Below are positions 1 through 5,965 of a stretch of 13,882 nt of DNA, piece after piece. The stretch covers positions 1 to 13,882 of the forward strand of contig JBHJGO010000098.1 in the NCBI GenBank assembly GCA_050331715.1. Direction: 5' to 3'. The position numbers and the translations under genes are program-made. A model generated the notes under the pieces. That model had not been told where the DNA came from. It did no database searches and worked only from the letters and a program-made list of their open reading frames with translations. Within the stretch, counting starts at the first letter, position 1. Every line of letters starts with the position of its first letter. Origin of the DNA: JBHJGO01 sp050331715 (GTDB lineage: Bacteria; Cyanobacteriota; Cyanobacteriia; Cyanobacteriales; Microcoleaceae).

Positions 1-2
1 AA

Positions 3-16
3 GTCTGAATTCAGAC
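3..16. repeat. 14-bp perfect palindrome upstream of the TerD cluster
   Basis: GTCTGAATTCAGAC is its own reverse complement. It lies about 115 bp before the first TerD start codon, at the very edge of the window. It could be an operator, or part of the end of a gene lying to the left. No T-run follows on either strand inside the window, so a terminator is not supported. Confidence 0.4.
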
Positions 17-79
17 ATGCGGCTGAGATCTATCCCTTGAGATTAATCACTTCTGGGTTACCCTTGGAATAGAGGATCT

Positions 80-118
80 ACCGATCCGAATTACCAATCC
101 GAATTTTCAAATTGAATT
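80..118 (+). promoter_or_regulatory. Tandem 13-bp direct repeats upstream of the first TerD gene
   Basis: ACCGATCCGAATT (80-92) is followed at once by ACCAATCCGAATT (93-105), differing at one base. A third, weaker unit, TTCAAATTGAATT (106-118), matches the second at 8 of 13 positions by eye. The array ends 12 bp before the ATG at 131. Head-to-tail repeats of this size are typical of sites for response regulators that bind direct repeats, but the cognate regulator is unknown and the site could equally act in the 5' leader. Confidence 0.45.
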
Positions 119-130
119 ATCAAAGATTCT

Positions 131-700
131 ATGACGATTAATTTACAGAAGGGTGAACGGATTAGCCTGTCTAAAGAGGCCCCCTCAATGACTCAGACTA
201 GCGTGGGCATGGGATGGGAAGTCAAAAGCAGTGATACAGGCTCCCAATTCGATTTGGACGTTTCAGTGTTCATGCTGGGCGAGAATGGCAAGATTCCCAG
301 CGAGCGCTATTTTGTGTTCTACAACAATTTGAAATCGGAGGATGACTCGGTTCAATCCCTGGGAGATAGCCGCACGGGTGAGGGCGGCGGGGATGATGAA
401 ACGATTAAGATCGATCTCACGCAGGTTAGTACTGCGATTCAGGAGATGTTGTTTGTGGTTACGATTCACGAGGCAGAAACTCGCAGACAAAACTTTGGTC
501 AGGTGAGGAATTCCTTCATTCGGATTTGTGATGATGCGAATCAGAATGAGATTGTCCGCTATGACCTGGAGGAGGATTTTTCCCGTGAAACCGCCGTAGA
601 ATTCGGTCGGCTGTATCGTAAGGATGGGGAATGGCGCTTCCAGGCAGTCGGGCAGGGTCAAAATGCAGGTTTGGCCAATTTTGTTGAACGATATACCTAA
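131..700 (+). CDS. TerD family protein (first of three tandem copies)
   Basis: A cytoplasmic TerD-domain protein of 189 residues, the usual length for a single-domain member. TerD proteins are calcium-binding and are tied to tellurite, oxidative or general stress responses; the molecular activity is not settled. The sequence shows the N-terminal INLQKGERISL strand, a GMGWE turn (26-30), the acidic FDLD segment (40-43) and the family's metal-binding stretch GDSRTGEGGGDDE (78-90), followed by FVVTIHEAETRRQNFGQV. About 132 of 189 positions are identical to the next gene without gaps (hand count), so the two arose by tandem duplication. The ATG at 131 aligns with the paralogue's start, although no clear Shine-Dalgarno precedes it. 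No terA, terB or terC gene is visible nearby. Confidence 0.95.
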   Translation: MTINLQKGERISLSKEAPSMTQTSVGMGWEVKSSDTGSQFDLDVSVFMLGENGKIPSERYFVFYNNLKSEDDSVQSLGDSRTGEGGGDDETIKIDLTQVSTAIQEMLFVVTIHEAETRRQNFGQVRNSFIRICDDANQNEIVRYDLEEDFSRETAVEFGRLYRKDGEWRFQAVGQGQNAGLANFVERYT

Positions 701-706
701 TTCTGT

Positions 707-737
707 GATCGACCCGACTGATTTTTGCGGGTTGATC
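707..737 (+). other. Stem-loop between the first two TerD genes
   Basis: GATCGACCCG (707-716) pairs with CGGGTTGATC (728-737), a 10-bp stem with one G-U wobble and an 11-nt loop. The wobble makes the plus-strand RNA the better-paired one, in keeping with transcription of the TerD genes. No T-run follows, so it fits an attenuator, a processing site or an mRNA-stabilising hairpin better than a strong intrinsic terminator. A smaller dyad, ATTGAA-T-TTCAAT, follows at 745-757. Confidence 0.45.
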
Positions 738-785
738 TTGATTCATTGAATTTCAATCAATTGCCAAAGGATTCAAACGGAAACA

Positions 786-1355
786 ATGTCGATTAATATT
801 CAAAAAGGGGAGCGAATTAACCTAGCCAAGGAGGCTCCGGGTCTATCAAAGGCTGGAATTGGCCTGGGTTGGGATGTGAATTTAACTGACACAGGCGCAG
901 CTTTTGATCTCGATGCTTCAGTTTTCATGCTGGGCAGTAATGGCAAAATCCCCCGAGATGAGTACTTTGTGTTCTATAACAACCTGACATCTCCCGATAA
1001 AGCGGTGAAGCATCTGGGAGATAGCCGTACAGGGGAAGGGAGCGGTGATGATGAAACCGTAGAGATTGATCTGACCACGATCTCATCGGAAATTGAGGAA
1101 CTGATTTTTGTGGTCACGATTCACGAAGCCGATCAACGCCGTCAAAATTTCGGTCAGGTGCGTAATTCCTTTATCCGCATCTACGACTTTGAAACGACTT
1201 CAGAAGTTGCCCGATATGACCTGGAGGAGGATTTCTCCCGTGAGACGGCTGTCGAGTTTGGTCGCCTCTACAAGAAAACGGGGGAATGGCGATTTCAGGC
1301 CGTTGGTCAGGGCTATAACGCTGGTCTACAAAGTTTCGTTGACAAATATCTCTAG
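786..1355 (+). CDS. TerD family protein (second tandem copy)
   Basis: A 189-residue TerD-domain protein, presumed to be a calcium-binding stress protein like its neighbour. It keeps the landmarks: SINIQKGERINL at the start, GLGWD (26-30), FDLD (40-43), the metal-binding GDSRTGEGSGDDE (78-90), then FVVTIHEADQRRQNFGQVRN and the C-terminal EWRFQAVGQG. It differs from the first copy mostly at surface-type positions such as residues 20-25, 33-35 and 134-143. The 85-bp gap upstream holds a stem-loop, and an AAAGG stretch near 766 is a weak and rather distant ribosome-binding candidate. It is either co-transcribed with the first gene or separately promoted; the sequence does not decide. Confidence 0.95.
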   Translation: MSINIQKGERINLAKEAPGLSKAGIGLGWDVNLTDTGAAFDLDASVFMLGSNGKIPRDEYFVFYNNLTSPDKAVKHLGDSRTGEGSGDDETVEIDLTTISSEIEELIFVVTIHEADQRRQNFGQVRNSFIRIYDFETTSEVARYDLEEDFSRETAVEFGRLYKKTGEWRFQAVGQGYNAGLQSFVDKYL

Positions 1356-1415
1356 TTCATGGGGTCAATCGGAAGCTAGTAGGCTGCTTAAACTTAGTCT
1401 GAGTCGTTCAAGATC

Positions 1416-1435
1416 TTATGTTCAATTATGTTCAA
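1416..1435 (+). promoter_or_regulatory. Perfect tandem 10-bp direct repeat upstream of the third TerD gene
   Basis: TTATGTTCAA occurs twice head to tail (1416-1425 and 1426-1435), 20 bp before the ATG at 1456. A 10-bp period puts both units on one face of the helix, as expected for a dimeric activator or repressor that binds direct repeats. The sequence differs from the repeat before the first TerD gene, so a shared regulator is not implied. Confidence 0.45.
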
Positions 1436-1455
1436 CACTTCACAGGCACACGAAC

Positions 1456-2055
1456 ATGGCAATTAACTTACAGAAAGGACAGAGCATCATCCTGGACAAG
1501 AGCGAATACGACCTTTCCCTACTAACTACGGGTCTGGGTTGGGATGTTGCTAAATCGAAGAAGGGATTGGCTGGACTGATTAGTGGTCGGTCTGACTTTG
1601 ACTTAGACGGCTATGCACTGCTGCTAGAGTCGGACGGTCGGGTCAGGGACTACAAACAAGATGTGATCTACTACGGTCATCTCAGATCCAGTGATGGAAC
1701 AGTGTCTCACTCCGGCGATAACTTAACAGGAGAGGGAGAGGGAGACGACGAGCAGATCGTGATCCGTCCCAATGATTTGCCCGCCAAGTATAGCAAAATT
1801 GTTCTAGGTGTCAGCATCTACGATGCTGCAAATAGACGGCAGCACTTCGGGATGGTAGAAAATGCCTTTGTTCGGGCAGTAGATGCTAATGATGTCGAAA
1901 TTGCTCGCTATAGTCTGTCCGGCAATGAATCCTATGAGGGTCAGATTTCGATGCTGATGGGAGAACTGTACAGAGAAGGCAATCAATGGAAATTCACCGC
2001 GTTAGGAACCCCATCCGACAAGGATTTGAATCGGGTTGTGGGTTCCTTCATGTGA
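1456..2055 (+). CDS. TerD family protein, diverged third copy
   Basis: A 199-residue TerD-domain protein. The open frame runs further upstream to 1108, but that part lies inside the second TerD gene in another frame. The ATG at 1456 gives AINLQKGQSIIL, which matches the family N-terminus, so it is taken as the start. Residues 24-31 give the GLGWD turn, then about 14 extra basic and hydrophobic residues (KSKKGLAGLISGRS, 33-46) are inserted before FDLD (48-51). The binding stretch HSGDNLTGEGEGDDE (85-99) is closer to the family consensus than in the two upstream copies. VSIYDAANRRQHFGMVENAF follows, and the C-terminus ends in LGTPSDKDLNRVVGSFM. The clear divergence from copies 1 and 2 suggests an older paralogue with a distinct role. 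Confidence 0.93.
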   Translation: MAINLQKGQSIILDKSEYDLSLLTTGLGWDVAKSKKGLAGLISGRSDFDLDGYALLLESDGRVRDYKQDVIYYGHLRSSDGTVSHSGDNLTGEGEGDDEQIVIRPNDLPAKYSKIVLGVSIYDAANRRQHFGMVENAFVRAVDANDVEIARYSLSGNESYEGQISMLMGELYREGNQWKFTALGTPSDKDLNRVVGSFM

Positions 2056-2057
2056 TT

Positions 2058-2065
2058 GCGATCGC
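2058..2065. repeat. HIP1 octamer
   Basis: GCGATCGC, the highly iterated palindrome of many cyanobacterial genomes. It lies in the short gap between the convergent third TerD gene and gmk. Confidence 0.8.
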
Positions 2066-2111
2066 AGATTGAAGAGGCAAATTAAAGCTAGCAGGTGATC
2101 AACGACAAGCT

Positions 2112-2723
2112 CTATGCCTCAGTGAACAGGGTCGCTTCCAGCCATTCTAGAGCTGATTCCAGGTCATCGTTGGTCACCTCAGCATCGAATTCTCCAGCGG
2201 CAGCAATTTCTGCTCTAGCTCTCTCCAGGCGACGGGCAATAGCTTCTTCAGAATCCTTCCCCCGCTGTCGCAGGCGTCGTTCGAGTTCCTCCATGGACGG
2301 AGGATGAATAAAAATTCGCTTTGCTTCAGGGAAGGTTTGATGTACCTGGCGGGCTCCCTCCAGTTCAATCTCTAACAGCACCGATTCTCCCTGAGCAATT
2401 CGTTGTCGCACAGGTTGAGCGGGTGTTCCGTAGCAGTTCCCGGCAAATTCAGCCCATTCCAGCAATTCTCCCTGCTCCACCATTTGCTGAAATTTAGCGC
2501 GGTCAACAAAATAGTAGTCTTGTCCGTCAACCTCATTAGAGCGCGGGCTGCGGGTGGTAACTGAGATAGAAAGATGCAGTTCAGGGTGACGTTGCAGTAG
2601 GGAGTGAACTAAGGTGCCTTTACCTACACCGCTAGGCCCAGTGAGAATAATCAATTGACCCGGTTGAGGCTTGGTAGTAGATTGTGCAGCAGTTTGTAGA
2701 GTGGGTTGCGCGATAGTTTGCAT
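2112..2723 (-). CDS. gmk: Guanylate kinase
   Basis: Phosphorylates GMP (and dGMP) to GDP with ATP in the cytoplasm, an essential step of purine nucleotide supply. The 203-residue protein has the P-loop GPSGVGKGT (29-37), the GMP-site run SVTTRSPRSNEVDGQDYYF (54-72) with the conserved arginines, EFAGNCYGTP (92-101), LLEIELEGARQV (116-127) and the lid region RRLRQRGKDSEEAIARRLERA (149-169). The first 20 or so residues are a Gln/Thr/Ala-rich leader ahead of the fold, which makes it slightly long; no internal methionine gives a better start. It lies downstream of the remA-like gene on the same strand, with 286 bp between, and converges with the third TerD gene. Confidence 0.96.
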   Translation of the reverse strand: MQTIAQPTLQTAAQSTTKPQPGQLIILTGPSGVGKGTLVHSLLQRHPELHLSISVTTRSPRSNEVDGQDYYFVDRAKFQQMVEQGELLEWAEFAGNCYGTPAQPVRQRIAQGESVLLEIELEGARQVHQTFPEAKRIFIHPPSMEELERRLRQRGKDSEEAIARRLERARAEIAAAGEFDAEVTNDDLESALEWLEATLFTEA

Positions 2724-3009
2724 AGTTAAGTTACACGGTGGGGTTAGATAGGTTGTTACCAGCTAAGTTGGGAGCTGATCAGAAGCTAAGGTGTAATGTC
2801 TCTGTTGCAATGTTTCTACTAGGTTTCGTCGAAAACTCAAGGAAGATCTTCTAGAAAATCTTGGAATCTGGTTTCGGACATCTAGTTCTGAGTATCTTAA
2901 ACCTAATTGTTACAAATTTGAGGGTTATATGGGGAACAATACGGAACAGAAGTAGAATCGACCCAAAATTTTATTACGAGATAGTGGAGTGCTTAGCCGA
3001 ATTTGGCTG

Positions 3010-3267
3010 CTAGTCGGACTCATTTTTGTTCACCACAAAACGGTGGGCAACCGTTTCGGGTTGAATCGCAGAAAGAATAATATGACTCGAATCCATAACA
3101 ATAACTGCCCGAGTTCGGCGACCATAGGTCGCGTCGATCAGTTGCCCTCGATCCCGCGCATCGGTAATAATCCGCTTAATTGGTGCTGATTCAGGACTAA
3201 CAATTGTAATCACTCGGTTTGCAGAGATGATGTTACCGAAACCGATATTGATAAGCTGAATGTCCAT
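3010..3267 (-). CDS. RemA/DUF370 family regulatory protein
   Basis: A small protein of 85 residues matching the RemA (extracellular matrix regulatory protein A, DUF370) family along its length: MDIQLINIGFGN, the SANRVITIVSPESAP strand, KRIITDARDRGQLIDATYG, RRTRAVIVMDSSHIILSAIQPETVA. In Bacillus, RemA is a DNA-binding regulator of matrix genes. The arginines implicated there correspond to R18, R50 and R51, all present here. An upstream in-frame TTG would add three residues, but the ATG at 3267 gives the family-standard MDIQ start. In many bacteria this family sits directly before gmk, as it does here at 286 bp distance. The cyanobacterial target genes are not known to me. Confidence 0.92.
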   Translation of the reverse strand: MDIQLINIGFGNIISANRVITIVSPESAPIKRIITDARDRGQLIDATYGRRTRAVIVMDSSHIILSAIQPETVAHRFVVNKNESD

Positions 3268-3319
3268 GAAAGACAAAGGGTTGAGTTTGGCAAGCGTAAA
3301 AGCTTCTAACTACATGATA

Positions 3320-3352
3320 GACAGCCTGTCCGAACTTTGTGGAGAATTTCTC
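3320..3352. promoter_or_regulatory. Two 11-bp dyads in the leader of the remA-like gene
   Basis: GACAG-C-CTGTC (3320-3330) and GAGAA-T-TTCTC (3342-3352) are two perfect 5-bp inverted repeats, each around one central base. They lie 53-85 bp upstream of the remA-like start, between it and the NUDIX gene. They are short enough to be chance, but the spacing of 22 bp centre to centre (two helical turns) fits a regulator site. Confidence 0.25.
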
Positions 3353-3413
3353 TCGACTTGTCAGCTTTTCGCCAGATTTTTCGGGATTGATTCCTTTTTT
3401 GTGAGCAGCAACA

Positions 3414-3806
3414 TTATGACGATGTCCATAAACCGGGATTTTGCGCGCAGAACTCCAGCAGTATCTGGCGGTGGGGATTGGCCAGTGCCTTTACAGCCTC
3501 GCCCCTGGGGGAATAACAATGTCCAGCCTGTATCTCCTCCAGAGTAGCTAGGGCCATGTCCGAACCCTCTCCCAAGATTAGCTGATCCAAGTCAACAATG
3601 AGGGGACTGTGGAACACGTGACGAATCACATGGGGTTCCTCGTAGCATTTAAACAGATTGGCTGAGGGAACATCATAGGCGATTTCCTCCTTGACCTCTC
3701 GCCGGAAGCCCATCTCAGGGGTTTCACCCTCCTCAATTTTGCCGCCAAACAATGCCCAAACTCCAGGGTGAACAATGCTGGGGATATCATCTCGCAATTG
3801 GAGCAA
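3414..3806 (-). CDS. NUDIX hydrolase with no standard start codon for its full length
   Basis: Hydrolyses a nucleoside diphosphate linked to another group; the substrate cannot be told. The Nudix box runs from G22 to Y44 (GKIEEGETPEMGFRREVKEE), with E28, R36, E37, E40 and E41 in place, but the usual glycine near its end is alanine (A43). The TTG at 3806 is the only ATG/GTG/TTG candidate in frame, and using it would cut off the first strand. The frame stays open upstream to a stop at 3921-3923 and encodes family-like PPIQVALAILYRQEKF just before this point. The real protein therefore probably starts near 3860-3896 at an unusual codon (ATT at 3866, ATA at 3875 or CTG at 3896 are in frame), or the start has been mutated. 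It ends PGLWTSS. The gene is divergent from the next one. Confidence 0.82.
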   Translation of the reverse strand: MLQLRDDIPSIVHPGVWALFGGKIEEGETPEMGFRREVKEEIAYDVPSANLFKCYEEPHVIRHVFHSPLIVDLDQLILGEGSDMALATLEEIQAGHCYSPRGEAVKALANPHRQILLEFCAQNPGLWTSS

Positions 3807-3945
3807 AAATTTTTCCTGACGGTAAAGAATTGCTAAAGCGACCTGTATGGGTGGTTTCTTAGGAATTGCTGCTATGGATGATGGCGAAAGCTTCAGACTA
3901 TAATGGGCAAATAAGCACGTCTATAGTTGTCACCAGGCCAGTTGA

Positions 3946-4710
3946 ATGACAAATCGGATTCTAGCTGTTAGCCGACCCAAAAGGCCAGAAATGCCTGAGC
4001 CTTCAGAGGAGCAAGCCAAAAAGCCTGAGCCAGTCCAGAAAGAATTGAAGCCAAGGTCTAAGGACTCTGACCGTCCTAGCCGTCCTAGTAAGCCCCGCAA
4101 AGGCGGCCCTAATCGTTCTAGCAGGCCATCCAAGCCTCGAAAGGTTAAGCCTCAACCGCTAGTTGAGGTGGCTGAAGCTGCTAATCCCGAGGGAGTCGTT
4201 TTTAAGGCTGGAGATCAAATTCTGGTTAGAGCGCCCTGGGGTGATGAGGCGGTAGCAGAGGTAACCGTTTTCTATCAACTCAATCCAGAATCGGTCGTTG
4301 CTCAGTTTATCCCCAAGTCAGAGAAGTCTGGCTGGATATGGGAAGGGGGTTGCATTCGTGCAGAATTACTGAGACCTGCTGATGAGAACTTTGCTGGCAA
4401 TGGCCAGGAGGCAGCAACGGTTGCTGAGTCTGAGGAGCCTGAGACCACGGCCCCTACAACTGAAATCCCTGAGAGTGAGATTTCTGAAGTTGCTGAAAGT
4501 GAGACTGCCATAACGGAAGTTTCTGTAACCGAAGTTCCTGTAACCGAAGCTCCTGAAAGTGTGGCCCCTGAAAGTGTGGCTTCTGAAAGTGTAGCCCCTG
4601 AAAGTGAGGTTTCTGAGAGTGATGCTTCTGAACCTGAGACGGGTGTAGATAGCGATGAAACTGCCCCGGTAGTCAAGAAGCAAGTCAAAAACAAAGCTTC
4701 AAAAAGCTAA
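3946..4710 (+). CDS. Low-complexity protein with a central conserved domain and acidic pentapeptide repeats
   Basis: Function unknown. Three parts are visible in 254 residues. Residues 1-72 are rich in Pro, Arg, Lys and Ser and contain SRPSKPRK twice (45-52, 59-66). Residues 83-145 form a compact, ordered-looking domain, VVFKAGDQILVRAPWGDEAV to GWIWEGGCIRAELLRPA, that resembles the small SH3-like beta domain of cyanobacterial hypothetical proteins. Residues 155-240 are highly acidic, built on repeats of the type E-[VA]-x-E-S. The tail is basic again (KKQVKNKASKS). No signal peptide or membrane segment is seen. The strong charge split suggests a protein that binds nucleic acid or a partner through disordered arms (inference). 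It heads an operon, with the dehydrogenase gene starting 18 bp after its stop. Confidence 0.85.
   Translation: MTNRILAVSRPKRPEMPEPSEEQAKKPEPVQKELKPRSKDSDRPSRPSKPRKGGPNRSSRPSKPRKVKPQPLVEVAEAANPEGVVFKAGDQILVRAPWGDEAVAEVTVFYQLNPESVVAQFIPKSEKSGWIWEGGCIRAELLRPADENFAGNGQEAATVAESEEPETTAPTTEIPESEISEVAESETAITEVSVTEVPVTEAPESVAPESVASESVAPESEVSESDASEPETGVDSDETAPVVKKQVKNKASKS
4486..4635 (+). repeat. 15-bp coding minisatellite
   Basis: From 4516 the DNA runs in eight consecutive 15-bp units ending at 4635, for example GAAGCTCCTGAAAGT, GTGGCCCCTGAAAGT, GTGGCTTCTGAAAGT and GTAGCCCCTGAAAGT. A further unit, GAAGTTGCTGAAAGT, sits at 4486-4500. Each unit encodes five residues and keeps the reading frame, so copy-number change would lengthen or shorten the acidic arm without a frameshift. 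Confidence 0.8.
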
Positions 4711-4727
4711 ACCCTTAGATTAATGCA

Positions 4728-5603
4728 ATGAAAGTTGGTTTGATGGGGACAGGTCTCATGGGCCTGCCTATGGTGTATCGCTTTCTACAGGCGGGCCTAG
4801 CAGTGATGGCTTACAACCGTACGGCTAGTAAGTTGGAGTCTTTGGAAAGCACAGACGCTGAAGTTGTAATTGATCCAGGCGATCTTGTGACTCAGTCCGA
4901 CTGTATCTTGCTGATGCTCACCAATGCAGCAGCGATTCAGGCAGTATTGCTCTCCAATGACCTTCAGCCTCATCTGACTGGAAGGACAATTATCCAAATG
5001 GGGACAATTGCCCCGACAGAGAGCCGCAGTTTACAGAAACAGATTGAGGCGTCGGGAGGAAGCTACCTGGAAGCACCCGTTTTAGGGAGTATTCCCCAGG
5101 TGAAGTCGGGAACCCTGCAGATTATGGTTGGCTCAACGGAAGCACAATTTCAGCAGTGGACTGAATTGTTACAACATTTGGGCCAACCGCAATGGATTGG
5201 CCCAGTTGGAACGGCGGCAGCGTTGAAACTAGCTTTGAACCAGCTCATCGCTTCTCTCACCATGACTTTTGCAACCAGTCTAGGATTCGTGCAGCAGCAG
5301 GGGGGAGACATTGAGAAGTTCATGCAAATTTTGAGGGATAGTGCTTTGTATGCACCGACCTTTGATAAGAAGTTACAACGAATGCTGGAGGGCAATTACG
5401 AGAATCCGAATTTCCCCGTCAAGCATCTATTGAAGGACACGAATTTGTTTTTGCAAGAATCTGAATCACTACAGCTTCAGACTAATTTTTTGAGAGAAAT
5501 TCAGGCCATTTTGGAGCAAACGATTGAATTAGGTCGAGAGAATCAGGACTATTCGGCCCTATTTGAAGGAATTAAATCTGAAGGAACTCAGGCTGAATTA
5601 TGA
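4728..5603 (+). CDS. NAD(P)-dependent beta-hydroxyacid dehydrogenase family protein
   Basis: A 291-residue member of the 3-hydroxyisobutyrate/tartronate semialdehyde reductase-like family, cytoplasmic, oxidising a beta-hydroxyacid or reducing a semialdehyde with NAD(P). The N-terminal Rossmann fold has GLMGTGLMGLPM (4-15), then VMAYNRTASK (26-35), MLTNAAAIQAVL and IIQMGTIAPTES (88-99). The substrate-site loop reads EAPVLGSIPQVKSGTLQIMVGG-like at 115-135, with VLGS where many relatives have VSGG. The family catalytic lysine is K167, followed by N171 (ALKLALNQL). The C-terminal all-helical domain is complete. The exact substrate is not readable from sequence. It is flanked closely on both sides by plus-strand genes and overlaps the next start by 4 bp (ATGA). 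Confidence 0.9.
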   Translation: MKVGLMGTGLMGLPMVYRFLQAGLAVMAYNRTASKLESLESTDAEVVIDPGDLVTQSDCILLMLTNAAAIQAVLLSNDLQPHLTGRTIIQMGTIAPTESRSLQKQIEASGGSYLEAPVLGSIPQVKSGTLQIMVGSTEAQFQQWTELLQHLGQPQWIGPVGTAAALKLALNQLIASLTMTFATSLGFVQQQGGDIEKFMQILRDSALYAPTFDKKLQRMLEGNYENPNFPVKHLLKDTNLFLQESESLQLQTNFLREIQAILEQTIELGRENQDYSALFEGIKSEGTQAEL

Positions 5604-5965
5604 ACTGGCGCTCCACATTGATTTCTGGGTTGAAATTCTCTCACCTGGCGATTTTGCTGTTTATCTGCTTCGGGTGGGCATTGCCGAATCCTTTTCTGTG
5701 GCAGATCCACCTGATCTTTGTCCCTTTGACGGTGCTGCAATGGCAGTTTAACCAGGGAACCTGTATCCTGACCAACTGGGAAAATCGACTGGCTGGGGCT
5801 TCTGCTGCCAAATCTCAACAACAGGGACAATTTACCCGCAGTTTGTTGAGTCGTTGCTGCAATCCACTACCATCGGATCGAACCCTGAAGTTCATCATCT
5901 ATGGCGTGATTTTGTTGGCTTGGTCACTGTCCGGAATTCGGTTGTGGCTGGTTCGGGGTCTCTGA
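5600..5965 (+). CDS. Small membrane protein, DUF2784-like
   Basis: A 121-residue protein of unknown function with three likely membrane segments: about 12-29 (KFSHLAILLFICFGWALP), 33-50 and 97-117 (LKFIIYGVILLAWSLSGIRLW). The middle part, QIHLIFVPLTVLQWQFNQGT followed by CILTNWENRL, resembles the DUF2784 pattern of a helix ending in a C-x-LT-x-x-ENRL motif. The ATG overlaps the stop of the dehydrogenase gene, so translation is probably coupled. Its last 42 bp overlap the end of the CHAT gene on the other strand. Confidence 0.82.
   Translation: MNWRSTLISGLKFSHLAILLFICFGWALPNPFLWQIHLIFVPLTVLQWQFNQGTCILTNWENRLAGASAAKSQQQGQFTRSLLSRCCNPLPSDRTLKFIIYGVILLAWSLSGIRLWLVRGL

Noticed and set aside
1108..1455. 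N-terminal extension of the third TerD protein into the second TerD gene
   Set aside because: The extension is the second gene read in another frame, with no family similarity. The ATG at 1456 gives the family N-terminus.
2724..3009. 286-bp gap between the remA-like gene and gmk as a hidden gene or riboswitch
   Set aside because: No open frame with a credible start, and no stem or conserved motif that I could recognise on either strand.
5924..5965. Frameshift or mis-assembly at the convergent gene overlap
   Set aside because: Both proteins end naturally and the frames are open to their stops. A 42-bp tail-to-tail overlap is unusual but acceptable.
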